Part shown: positions 20,878 to 31,036 of the stretch, one piece after another
How positions within the stretch are numbered: position 1 is the first letter of the stretch
How the letters are laid out: each line of letters starts with the position of its first letter
NCBI RefSeq assembly: GCF_027579695.1
Contig: NC_083574.1
Span: forward strand, 58,409,559-58,473,558
Direction of reading: 5' to 3'
Length of the DNA stretch: 64,000 bases
Origin: Neoarius graeffei
Taxonomy: Eukaryota; Chordata; Actinopteri; Siluriformes; Ariidae
The notes under the pieces: model-generated
What the model was told of the DNA's origin: nothing
What the model saw: only the letters and a program-made list of their open reading frames with translations
The model's database searches: none
Program-made: the position numbers and the translations under genes

Positions 20878-21924
20878 CAAGGGCAAATACAGCCCCAATT
20901 ACATACCGTATAACGGCGCCCAAATTACGAGCTTGTCAAAAGGCCCAAAATAGAACATACGAAAATCGCCCAAATTAGAAGAAAAAATCCTGTTTCATAA
21001 GGGTGGAGAACCCAAAATATTTTTAAATTATTGTTAAATGTCATTTTTTGGCATATATATTTCAATTTGTTGTTCAGTCGCTTCATAACATGAAGTGAAC
21101 ATGAAATGCGTCTAGCGATTACCGTAAACCGTGTCTGAGTCTCTGACGTCTGAATGTCGTAAAATATACTTCCTTTGTTTATGTTGTGAAATTCTCAACG
21201 ATTCATGATAACACGTGGCTGTCGGTTTGTGATACTGTTGATAGTATAGATTGACAAGTGGTCGTTATGCCAGGTCGTGGTAGACCTAAGACAACTGGTA
21301 AATCACATTATAAGAACAGCAGTTCATATATTCATGGAAAACGCACAATTGATGGCATTATTAAGTCTACAGGCGGGGGAATGGGGAGGTTTATCACACG
21401 ACAGAACAGTCAGAAGACATCAGATGATATTGTTGACAAGGTCGAGGTCATTGACTTGTCATCTGCAACAGCTGCCTTACAGGTGCCAGGTACGCTATGG
21501 ATTTTTATTACATATTTTATGTGAGACTTTTATGTAATCTGCTTTGTACCAGCTTATTTTTAAACTTAAGTGAAAATTATTTTTATCCCATTTATGCCCA
21601 AATTAATTTATACCAAATTATATTGGAAGTTGAATTGAAATAGATGTGCGCCCAAATAGATGCTGTGATCATAATTAGGCTTACAAAATATAGCATAAGC
21701 TATTATATCTAGTACTTGATTTTTTTACTTTTCATGTTTAAAAACATGGCTTAACTCATACATTTAATTATAATAATAATTATTCTTTATTGTTCTTTAA
21801 GGGCTGCACTAAAAATGATATGTCAAACATTTTCGGCACGCTACACGCAAAAATACTAAAAAAAAAATTTTGGGCTCGCTACGCTCGCCATGGTGCCCAA
21901 ATTAAAAACCTGTCTTTGCCCCTG
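20878..21924 (+). mobile_element. Unassigned TIR element with GCCCAAATTA repeats
   Basis: The left end CAAGGGCAAATACAG and inverted right end CAGGGGCAAAGACAG agree at 13 of 15 positions. A 5-bp duplication ATTCA flanks the element (20873-20877 and 21925-21929). The motif GCCCAAATTA or a close variant recurs near both ends (20928, 20970, 21597, 21650, 21893), like subterminal transposase sites. A short ORF at 21267-21524 starts MPGRGRPKTTGKSHYK. The superfamily cannot be named from these features. Confidence 0.6.
21267..21524 (+). CDS. Small AT-hook-like ORF in the TIR element
   Basis: This frame of 85 codons begins MPGRGRPKTTGK; the GRGRPK core resembles an AT-hook minor-groove binding motif. 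Then comes HGKRTIDGIIKSTGGGMGRF and an acidic TSDDIVDKVEVIDLSS stretch. It could be a first exon of a larger transposase whose rest has been deleted, since CAGGTGCCAG|GTACGC near 21480 could be a splice site. I do not recognise the family, and a chance ORF is possible. Confidence 0.3.
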   Translation: MPGRGRPKTTGKSHYKNSSSYIHGKRTIDGIIKSTGGGMGRFITRQNSQKTSDDIVDKVEVIDLSSATAALQVPGTLWIFITYFM

Positions 21925-21929
21925 ATTCA

Positions 21930-22861
21930 TTATAGTCATAGTCCAAAATTAATCTACAATGAAATGACAGGGATACGTAAATAGCCACATGTATGGGCAT
22001 ATCTTTGAGGACTTTCATAATTTCAAGGACTGCTATGTTGAATCTCAATGCTTTGAACTTGCTATATTTTAATATTTTAATGGCATTTATTTCATGGCCA
22101 TACTATTCAAGCTGCAACTTGGTCACGCAACATTTATTATGTCAGATTGGCGTACTTTTCATACAAGCATCTCGATGGAGATACGTGGACCTAGTTTACT
22201 TGCATGCCATCTGGGGGATTAGTTTTCTGATGTGCAGTATAGAGAATAGAATGCTATGCTCTCAACCCCAGCTAAGCATCTGCATGACCCAGCATTTATT
22301 AAAATATACAGTGTTACTTATTTAGTACATTTTTGGGTTTTATATTAAGAGGAAACCTGATTTAATTTCATTTCAAGAAATGTTACGTACAGGCAGGGTA
22401 TCATTTTACTGCAGCTGTAAATGAAGTTTGTGTATTCTTAACAAGTTTAATCTCATTATGCAGGCTCAAAAAGTGTTAAATGTACTTGGATTAATACAAA
22501 ATATAGAACTCCGTCAATGTTTCTGATCTAAAAATTAAAAAAATACTGAAAATATGATGATTTTTTTCCTCGTCTTTTGACATTTCCTCAATTATTAATC
22601 ATTTGACAATCACTCACTTCTTTGCCAATCTCTGATGATAAGTTCACAGGTTTCTGATTAAAACAAATTCATTTGAGCAGACTATGGTTTGTTTTATTGG
22701 CCTGAGCACAGCAGAAATTGAATTTGGGGCTTTTTAATCATGGCAGAGCATGACTAAAAGGAAATGACTGCTACCAAAAATGCAGGCTGTTGTAAGCTCT
22801 GAAAGTATGCATTCTATAAACTTTGATATCAGGGCTACAATATACAAAAGGCATTATATAT
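21930..22861. other. Intronic sequence without recognised feature
   Basis: No conserved reading frame, RNA gene or delimited repeat was found. The open frame at 21993-22325 has no family features. Confidence 0.5.
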
Positions 22862-22869
22862 GTCTAAAG

Positions 22870-24060
22870 TATGGCTGGGCAATATGGGAAAAAGTCATAT
22901 CACGATATTTTTTTATATCAGTCGATATCGATATATATCACAATATAAAACAAATAACTGTTTTGTGAATTTTAAATGTTCCCTGTTACACTTAATTGAG
23001 ATTTGAAGATATCAGAAAGTTAATTTTTAATTAAATATTTATTTTCTGTCAAAGTTGAACATGACGTAACACTATACAACTGTTTCAGATAAATACAGAA
23101 CAGGTATTTTAAATTAAAATCCTGTATCTGATCGGTCAACTCCAAATTAAAAAAAAATTCTAAAACTTAAATCTTAAAGCTTTCAAGTTTAACAGGAGAA
23201 CATAAACAAAACAGACAATATTTTGTCAATGTCAAATGTCTCGGCTCTCTCTCTACACGCATTATACATCTGTGGGAGTGCGGTCTGGGAGAAATGTTTA
23301 CGCCTAGGCAGTTTGTAACGAGGGTCCATAACTTTTAGCATCCACTTGAACCCCTTATTTTCCACTGTGCTTATTGGTAGCATGTCTTTTGCAATACAAT
23401 AAGCTACTGCATTTGTAATATCACGGTATCTCTTAGATTTTTTGTCATACGGCATGGCGCTGGATAAAGTAGACTCTATGGTCTTCTGTTGCTGCTGCAC
23501 AGGCGTTGCTATTGGGGGAAGATTAGCACTTGTTCCGGGCTGTGTTTGTAAAAGTTTGCATTCTCCATGCTCAAACAGGTGGCGCTGCTTCAGGTGACGA
23601 AAAAGATTAGTGGTATTCCCTGTCTTTGTCGGAACATGTGCTTGACATAATACTCTGTTTCGTGTCATACTCTGTTTCGCGTCGGACTTCAAAAAACCAA
23701 AATACCTCCACACCACCGAACTTTTCGGGCCCTTCTTATCAACAGTGTCATCAACAATGTCATCCCTTATGCCTTGGGCTGTGTCTTCCGTCGTTTCTTC
23801 CGAGGGAGCACTCATTTTCTTTTTTATATGGCTGCAGCAGCACAAACAAACACGCCATGACTGGCTGCTGGCATGGCTCTATTCCAGCCACGTGATTGGT
23901 TCAGTGCGGTGCAACTCTCATTGTCATTGACTATTCGTATTGTCTGTCAAAAGATGGACGAATGTATTCTATCAAAAAGTATATCGACCATGTTTCATGT
24001 CTCTCTTGAGGAAAAGTTATTCCTCGATAGCTATCGTTATCGTTTTATCACCCAGCCCTA
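22870..24060 (-). mobile_element. hAT deletion derivative (BED-type)
   Basis: The ends are TATGGCTGGGCAATAT and the inverted ATCACCCAGCCCTA. An exact 8-bp target duplication GTCTAAAG flanks them (22862-22869 and 24061-24068). Subterminal ATATCGATA/ATCGTTATCG motifs are present at both ends. Only the N-terminal part of the transposase remains (23189-23845), fused to the 3' terminal region, so the core was lost by internal deletion. Confidence 0.85.
23189..23845 (-). pseudogene. hAT transposase N-terminus with BED zinc finger
   Basis: The 218-codon frame contains SSVVWRYFGFLKSDAKQSMT, then CQAHVPTKTGNTTNLFRHLKQRH. This is a BED-type zinc finger, in which Cys and His residues bind zinc and DNA, although the first Cys of the pair is not obvious. 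A linker follows, then KSKRYRDITNAVAYCIAKDMLPISTVENKGFKWML and MDPRYKLPRRKHFSQTALPQMY. The latter matches ZBED1-like hAT transposases. The RNase-H-like catalytic domain and the hAT dimerisation region are absent. Two start codons are possible: 23845, or the internal MSAPSEETT at 23815. Confidence 0.7.
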
Positions 24061-24109
24061 GTCTAAAGGCAATATGGTTTTCATTTTTGGCATACTATGA
24101 CACAACACT

Positions 24110-24890
24110 GGGATAGTTAGCATGCATTGAGCCCGATGTGGCAAGGAACTTGGCCAAGACCTCAGACAAAACAGTGTAGCCCTCCACAAGCCTGGTTGTT
24201 CCGAAGTGCAGTTTCATAAAGGTACAACAAGCATCTGTACAAACAATTGTATGCAAATATAAAAATCATGGGACCACACAGACACTACCTTGTTCAGTGA
24301 AGAGGCATAAATGTCCAGGGATGAATAAACTTTTGCCCAGGGATGGACAAACTTTTGTCTGAACCCCATGATTACAACAACTGATGAAGGAGTTGAAGGC
24401 ATCATGTAGCAAAGTATGTCCATCCACTATTGCACTTCCTTATCACACAAGGAAGAAGCCGCTAACCCAACACGTGCAAAAGCCAAATTGATATTTGGAG
24501 GTGATCACAAAATGAAGACCCAGCCTTTTGGAGGAGTGTTCTCTGGTTGGTGGAAGCAAAAATTAAAAAGTTTTGCAGTAATGAAAAGTGCATTGCATCG
24601 TGGAATGAAAAGTGCATTGCATTGTGGAAAAATAGTGAATCTGATAAACACCATGCTTGTGAATCATCGGGGTAGAAGCATCATGTCAGAGGGTTCTGCT
24701 GGAAAAGGGACTGGTGCACTTCAAAAATTTGATGGAATCGTGAGGAAGGAAGATTTTCTATTTAGTATTGAATCAGCACCTCAAGACATTAGCCAATTAA
24801 AACTTTGTTGCACCTGGATCTTATAGCAGGACAATGATCTTAAGCATATCTCTAAAGTTGGAGCAAAATGGCTTATAGACTATGCTGACG
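24110..24890 (+). pseudogene. Degenerate Tc1-like transposase
   Basis: Pieces can be read with frame changes. ARNLAKTSDKTVKPS and QASVQTIVCKYKNHGTTQTLP (24145-24290) match the N-terminal DNA-binding region of Sleeping Beauty-like transposases. GTGALQKFDGIVRKEDFL (24706-24760) and QDNDLKHISKVGAKWLIDYAD (24828-24890) match the core around the second catalytic Asp. Many stops. Dead. Confidence 0.65.
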
Positions 24891-25100
24891 TTACCAGGCT
24901 GAAATGACTCAAATCCGATTTTTTTCCGAAATGTGACATGGACACAGGAATATGATCTTTTCAAATCAGATTTGGATCACTTTCAAATGTGGTCCTAGAT
25001 CAGATACTGTTTATATCCAATTTGTGGCCATGCAAAATGAATGAGAACGGTCAGACTGGAATTCATGTGGCTTTTTGCCAATATGCATATGCATGCTCTG
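24890..25100. mobile_element. Fragment similar to the Harbinger-like MITE at 40897
   Basis: GAAATGACTCAAATCCGATTTTTTTCCG and the following ATGTGACATGGACACAGG resemble the left region of the 40897 element (ACCCATTTCCGATTTTTTTGCCC). Ends and target duplication were not found. Confidence 0.3.
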
Positions 25101-25611
25101 AGCGCTGTTGTCATCAGCCAGCATCAGCAGTGCGGCAAAATAACAATGGAGGAGAGCCACAGTTGTGACAAGTCAGTGTGTGTATATGTGTGTGTATGAG
25201 AGAGAGAGATCGTGTCTTGCAAAAGTATTCATCCCCCTTGTCCCCCTTGGTTTTTGTCCTGTTTTGTCGCATTACAAGCTGGATCTAAAATTGATTTTTG
25301 GGGGGTTAGCACCATTTGATTTACACAACATGCCTACCACTTTAAAGGTGCAATTGTTTTTAATTGTGGCGCAAACAATAATTAAGATAAAACAAACAAA
25401 CAGAAATTTGGCGTGTGCACAGGTATTCACCCCCCTTTCATATGAAGTGCCTAAATAAGGCCTGGTCCAACCAATTAACTTCATAAGTCACATAATTATT
25501 TGATTTAAGATCCACCTGTGTGCAAAGTGTCTCATGAGCTGTCACACGATGTCTATATAAATCAACCTGTTTTGGAAGGACCCTGACTCTGGAACCTTAC
25601 TAAGCAAGCAA

Positions 25612-26901
25612 CATGAAAAGCAAGGAGTACTCTGAACAGGTCAGAGACAAAGTTGTGGAGAAGTATAGATCAGGGTTGGGTGATAAAAAAATATCCCAAA
25701 CTTTGAATATCCCATGGATCACCAATCCATTATAGCAAAATGGAAAGAATATGTCACCACTACAAACCTGACAAGAGAAGGCCACCCATCAAAACTCACA
25801 GACTGGGCAAGGAGGATATTAATCAGAGATGCAACAAAGACGCCAAAGATAACACTGAAAGAGCTGCAAAGATCCACAGCAGAGAGCAGGTGTTTATGAA
25901 ATAGTGGCCAGAAAAAAGCCATTGCTTCAAGAAAAAAAAAAGAAAACACATTTGGAGTTTGCCCAACAGCATGTGGCAGGCTCCCCAAACACATGGAAGA
26001 ACACATGACATTCTGGTCAGATGAGACTAAAATTTAACTTTTTGGCCATCATGGAAAATGTCATTGTGGCAGCGGGGGCGTGGTCAAGCGCCGGTCTGTG
26101 ACAGGAGGGCGGAGTCAGGGAAGGTAAGTGGCAGAATCACTACACCTGACGGCAATTAACCTGTGTTTGTGTGTGTCTTCCCAGTGACCGCGCCCTATTT
26201 AAGGAGGGAGAGTGAGAGCAGAGGGGCTCATCCCTGAACAAGACACCTGTCGTGTGTGTGTGTGTCTGTTGGAGTTAATTGTTAAACTGAAAAGTGTAGC
26301 AATAAACGCTATTTTGAACCTGATCTCTGTCCTGCCGTCCTCTGTGCTCCACCCACCAGTACTGAACTGCTACAGTCATGTGTGGCGCAAACCTAACACT
26401 TCCCATCATCCTGAGAACACCATTCCTACAGTGAAGCATGGTGGTGGCAACATCATGCTGTGGAGATGTTTTTCCTATGCAGGGACAGGAAAGCTGGTCA
26501 GGATTGAAGGAAAGATGGATGGCACTAAATACAGGGCAATTCTGGAGGAAACTCTGTTTGAATCGGCCAGAGGTTTGAGACTGGGACAAAGGTTCACATT
26601 CCAGCAGGACAATGACCCTAAATATACTGCTAAAGCTACACTGGAGTGGTTTAAAGGGAAACATTTAAATGTCTTGGAATGGCCACATCAAAGCCCAGAT
26701 CTCAATCCAATTGAGAATCTGTGGCATAACATGAAGATTGCTGTACACCAACACAACCCATCTAACTTGAAGGAGTTGAAGCAGTTTTGCCTTGAGGAAT
26801 GGGGAAAAATCCCAGTGGCTAGATGTGCTAAGCTAATAGAGACATATCCCAAAAGACTTACAGCTGTAATTGCAGCAAAAGGTGACTCTACAAAGTATTG
26901 A
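25612..26901 (+). pseudogene. Tc1-like transposase, broken
   Basis: The N-terminal segment (25612-25899) reads SGLGDKKISQTLNIPWI and WKEYVTTTNLTREGHPSKLT, the paired-type DNA-binding region, with a stop near 25899. After the LTR the frame gives [41 protein letters not shown] with the second catalytic Asp intact, [15 protein letters not shown] with the catalytic Glu intact, and a normal C-terminus GDSTKY. The first catalytic Asp area around 26020-26040 reads WSDETKI-like but is followed by a stop. Confidence 0.8.
26065..26374 (+). mobile_element. Solo LTR of a Gmr1-like retrotransposon
   Basis: It begins TGTGGCAGCGGGGGCGTGG and ends CTGCTACA, with an exact 5-bp target duplication GTCAT (26060-26064 and 26375-26379). 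A TATTTAAGG box near 26198 and AATAAACGC (about 26300) are plausible promoter and polyadenylation signals. It belongs to the same LTR family as the sequences at 38130-38436, 49692-49920 and, more distantly, the LTRs at 45694 and 51646. A solo LTR is the product of recombination between the two LTRs of a full element. Confidence 0.9.
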
Positions 26902-27033
26902 GTTTGGGGGTGAATACCTGCGCACACTCCAGATTTCTTTTTTTTTAATCTTCATTACTGTTTGTGACACAATAAAAAAAACCCTGCACCTTTAAAGTTG
27001 TAGGCATGTTGTGTAAATCAAATGGTGCTAATG

Positions 27034-27064
<31 letters not shown>

Positions 27065-27242
27065 CATTTTAATTTCAGCTTGTAATGTGACAAAACAGGA
27101 CAAACACCAAGTGGGATGAATACTTTTGCAAGACACTGTAGATAGATCGTTATAAGTGCCCAGAAGAACTGTGGCTAGTTCTGCAAGATGCTTGGTAAAA
27201 CCTCTAGCTCATTTCCTTATAAAACTGTGCTAATTGTACCTA

Positions 27243-27928
27243 ATGGCCCTTTTCCACTACCCTTTTTCAGCTCACTTCAGCTCGCTTCAGCTCACTTCAG
27301 CCCGACACGGCTCGCGTTTCGACTACCAAAAACCAGCACGACTCAGCTCGCTTCAGCCCTGCTTAGCCCCTAAAACTCGCACCGTTTTGGAGTGGGGCTG
27401 AAGCGAGCCAAACCGAGCTGAGTGAGGCTGGGGGCGTGAGGAGACACTCCCCTGTGCACTGATTGGTGAGGAGGAGTGTCTTCACATGCCCACACACGCC
27501 CCGCGAGCACGCTGGGATCTGTAAACACCGCAAACCCGGAAGAAGAATAATTACGAATTACGAGAATTTCTGAAGCCTTATGCGCCTCGCCTCATCTATA
27601 CGCTCTTGCCAGTATCTGTTGGCGTTGTCGGTGACAACAAGCCACAGCACCAAGACCAGCAACACTAACGACTCCATGTTTATTGTTTACTATTCGGGTC
27701 GTGAGACTACCGCTTAAAAGCTCACTGATGTCACTGTTTGCGCTGCTTAACAACATCACGTGACGTCCACCCACTTTCGCTAACTCCACCCAATGTGTCC
27801 ACCCACTTCCAGCCAGCACGGTTCAGCGTGGTTGTAGTCGAAATGCAACTCCAACAGCCCCACTCAGCTCGACTCAGCATGGCACGGCTCAGCCCGACTC
27901 AGCCGCGTTTGTAGTGGAAAAGCGGCAT
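27243..27928 (-). mobile_element. Harbinger-type MITE with transposase start codon remnant
   Basis: Terminal repeats TGGCCCTTTTCCACTAC (left) and TGCCGCTTTTCCACTAC (inverted right) bound about 685 bp, with TA or TAA-type flanks. The ends are uncertain by 1-2 bases. Subterminal repeats of CTCACTTCAGCTCGCTTCAG form several GC-rich copies at both ends. On the minus strand an ATG near 27677 opens MESLVLLVLVLWLVVTDNAN followed by RYWQERIDEARRIR, which resembles the N-terminus of fish HARBI-type proteins, then stops. The element is non-autonomous. Confidence 0.7.
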
Positions 27929-27941
27929 TAGACTACTTTAA

Positions 27942-29398
27942 CCCTCTGGGGTCTGAGGGTATTTTCTGGCACTCTAATGATTTTGGCATGCTCTGATTTT
28001 GTTGTCAATTTCAACAAATCTAAGCAGTATTTTCAAAGTCATATGACTTACAATAATATCTATGTAAGTATGAATGTCATGATTGTACTTTTAAAAAAAT
28101 AACAGATAAATGAAGATATAAAAAGCACTTTTAGAACGGTGTTGGAATGCGTGAAAAAAAAACATGACGTTACCCATTCTTTCGAACCGTTTTGATCACT
28201 TGAGGTGATTCTGTTCAGTCTTAGGAATGTATCAAGCACAAAAACTTAAATCTGCTCCATTGATTTGGACAATTAACTGGCCATCAAAAAAAATTTGTCC
28301 TATTGTTTTGGGATAAAGGGTTGGCAGTGGGAGGGGTATTCAATGACAAGTTTACAAAATTTCCATTCATTCAATGAGAAGAGGGAAAACCCCTCCCACT
28401 GCCAATTCTTAATCCCATCAAGTCAAGTCACAATGGGTAAGGTCATGTTTTTTTTTTTCCCCACACATTCCAACACGGTTCTAAATCTGCTTTTTACAAC
28501 AGCTTCATTTATGTGGTGTTTGACTTTATTTTGGTATTTGACTATTCACTGTGTCTTGAAATTAACTCTTGTACTGTTTTACTCACTTCAGAGTCACAAC
28601 CAACTCTGTTACTCTGTTACACAATTACTCTGTAATTTTGCTCCCACTTCATCTCCAAATTTTACTCTCTAAACTCAAAATTGAGCAAAATTAACTATTT
28701 TGAGGAAAATACTTTTAACTCTGGAAAAATTGCTGAGTCATTTTTCCTGTATATGCACTACAGCACACGAATATCAACCGATCTGCATAAAAGAAATATT
28801 TACGCTTACTCGAGTTGATCTTTGGCTGGATCGATTCGAAGTAAAAAAAAAAAAAAGGCACCGTTCATCAGTGTCGCAGTTCTCAAGATTGAATTGAATC
28901 ACTGTCCTGAATCATGAATTGAATCACTGTCCTGAATCATGAATTGAATCGCTGTCCTGAATCATCCAAAGTGCATAAAATCCGCATGCCATCTTGCAAC
29001 AAGTTTTACCTCCAGATAGCCTAAACTATGTCTTACAGATTTTATCCTGTTTACAGTGCGCATTCCTGAGAGAACCCCATCGAAAATGAAAGCATGAAAG
29101 TGATTATCATGCCATTACCATGTGAATAGTCTTTTATGAATACATAATTGCGCGCTCAGCACTCCAACTACTGTGTGACTGAGGAAGGTGACAAGTTTTA
29201 TGTTTCATCTAATTTAGGTAATTTAAAAACTTTATTATTTGGCAGTGGGCACATAGGAAATTGTAAAGTATAAAGTTTCTGTCAATATGTTTATCATGCT
29301 TGTATGATGAAAAACTTGCAAAGATATTTATCTAAACACATGACCTACTCATTCTAAACCTGCCAAGCTTCGCCGGCGAAGCTCTCGACCCCAAAGGG
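27942..29398. mobile_element. TTAA-flanked (piggyBac-like) MITE
   Basis: TTAA lies at 27938-27941 and 29399-29402. The ends are CCCTCTGGGGTCTGAGGG and the inverted CCCTTTGGGGTCGAGAGC, agreeing over the first 12 bases with one change. A TTAA duplication with CCY-type ends points to piggyBac. The interior has a large imperfect palindrome (about 28120-28500) and three copies of GAATTGAATCACTGTCCTGA (28888-28960). No transposase is present. Confidence 0.75.
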
Positions 29399-30093
29399 TT
29401 AAAAAAAAGGGTTGTCTCACACCAAAGATTGACTTTGTTTCATTTACTATAGCTTACTCTTGTTTGTATTTTTATGTTGAAACATTTAATTTCATTATTT
29501 TTAAGCAATTTTTGGTCAACAGCATTTCATGTGCCTAAGACTTTTGTGTAGTACTGTGTGTGTATTGTTATATAACAATCAGCCATAAAACACTGACAGG
29601 TAAAGTGAATTACATTGATTATGTTGTTACAATGGAACCTGTCAAGAGGTGGGATATACAGTGGTGTGGAAAAGTGTTTGCCCCCTTCCTGATTTCTTAT
29701 TTTTTTGCATGTTTGTCACACTTAAATGTTTCAGCTCATCAAACAAATTTAAATATAAGACAAAGATAACACAAGTAAACACAAAATGCAATTTTTAAAT
29801 GAAGGTTTTTATTATTAAAGGAAAAAAAATCCAAACCTACATGACCCTGTGTGAAAAAGTGATCCCCCCGTCAAAACATAAATTAACTGTGGTTTATCAC
29901 ATCTTTGGAAAGCTGAGTTCAATTTCTCTAGCCACACCCAGGCCTGATTACTGCCACACCTGTTCTCAATCAAGAAATCACTTAAATAGGACCTGCCTGA
30001 CAAAGTGAAGTCGACCAAAAGATCCTCAAAAGCTAAACATCATGCTGCGATCCAAAGAAATTCAGGAACAAATGAGAAACAAAGTAATTGAGA

Positions 30094-31036
30094 TAGGGAT
30101 GTCCCGATCCGATCACATGATCGGAAATCGGGCCCGATCACGTGGTTTCAGACTCGATCGGAATCGGGCATTACCTCCCGATCAGGGATCGGATATATAT
30201 CTATATAATATATTCTCATTTTTAACACATCAATAACTATGCGTTGGCACAGAGTGAGACCAGACCTCTTGTCTCAACACAGCAACATCAACGCGTGCGG
30301 CATGACATCACTTTGTAGCAGAGACACTATTGGTTATTGGCTGCCCGTTGCCGGCAAAGTTGAACACGGAAGCAGTTCGAAGCGGAAAGCAAAGCATGCC
30401 TGCAGTGTGGCAGTATTTCAAAGTTGAGGACAACATTGCCATAGCAAACTGTGAAATATGTAAAGTTGGAATTTCAAGGGGTGGACAGGAAAGGGCCGCA
30501 TTTAATACGACAAACCTGATATGGCACCTGAAAAACAAACACCCGACACAATACAGCGAGTTTTTAGTGCTGTTGCAAACGTGTTGGATGACAAAAACAG
30601 GCTCAAACCTGAAAGGGTAGAAATGCTTGTTTTCATCAAGAAAAAACGTTCATTTCCTTAATTGAAATTACTGTATACCACTGAGATGCGTTCTTAAAAG
30701 CAAATTACTGGCACTGTGGCAGTTTTATTTATTTATTTTTTATTTGTTTACATTCCTGCCAGGTATTTTAAGGTTATGTTTTTAATTTGTGTTATTTATT
30801 GTTCAAACTACCTCACGTAAGTGTTCTGTTTGCTAACGGAGTTGTTGGATGTTAAAATAAGGTGTTAAATAAAAAAAAAAAAAAGAGGAACATCCTGGAT
30901 CCGTTTCTTTCCTCGTCTTTATTTTTTTTTATGGATTATAAGAAGTATCGGATCGGGACTCGGTATCGGCAGATACTCAAAATCAAATGATCGGTATCGG
31001 ATCGGAGGGCAAAAAAACCTGATCGGGACATCCCTA
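30094..31036 (+). mobile_element. Non-autonomous hAT with BED finger
   Basis: The ends are TAGGGATGTCCCGATC and the inverted GATCGGGACATCCCTA, exact over 16 bp, with the 8-bp target duplication AATTGAGA (30086-30093 and 31037-31044). GATCGGAATCGGGC-type repeats line both ends. It interrupts the Tc1 transposase gene, which proves that it inserted later. Confidence 0.9.
30396..30620 (+). pseudogene. BED zinc-finger fragment of a hAT transposase
   Basis: The frame from ATG 30396 (MPAVWQYFKVEDNIAIANCE) gives C-x2-C (CEIC) and a C-terminal TTNLIWHLKNKHP with paired His, the BED finger layout (WxYF…C-x2-C…H-x4-H). The frame ends after 74 codons with no catalytic domain. It may extend upstream to ATG 30330. 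It is the amino-terminal exon of a hAT transposase left after internal deletion. Confidence 0.7.

Larger units (their letters stand above)
25211..27138 (+). mobile_element. Tc1-like transposon (defective) with a solo LTR inside
   Basis: The left end is CGTGTCTTGCAAAAGTATTCATCC (25211) and the right end the inverted GATGAATACTTTTGCAAGACACTG before TA (27139-27140). The transposase starts MKSKEYSEQVRDKVVEKY at 25612 and breaks at about 25900 (frameshift and stop). It is then interrupted by the solo LTR at 26065-26374 and resumes in the C-terminal frame to 26901. A left TA is not obvious, so the first bases are diverged. Inactive. Confidence 0.85.
27141..29553 (+). pseudogene. Tc1 remnant interrupted by two MITEs
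   Basis: Just after the previous Tc1, 27155-27215 encodes PEELWLVLQDAW, a C-terminal Tc1 transposase motif. After the MITEs at 27243-27928 and 27942-29398 it resumes with KKGCHTKD-like residues. A terminal repeat follows, ending GTGCCTAAGACTTTTGTGTAG around 29553. The middle of the transposase and the left end are missing. Confidence 0.55.

Noticed and set aside
21780-21924. Protein-coding exon around CTCGCTACGCTCGCC
   Set aside because: The segment lies in the terminal region of a TIR element and has no conserved frame.
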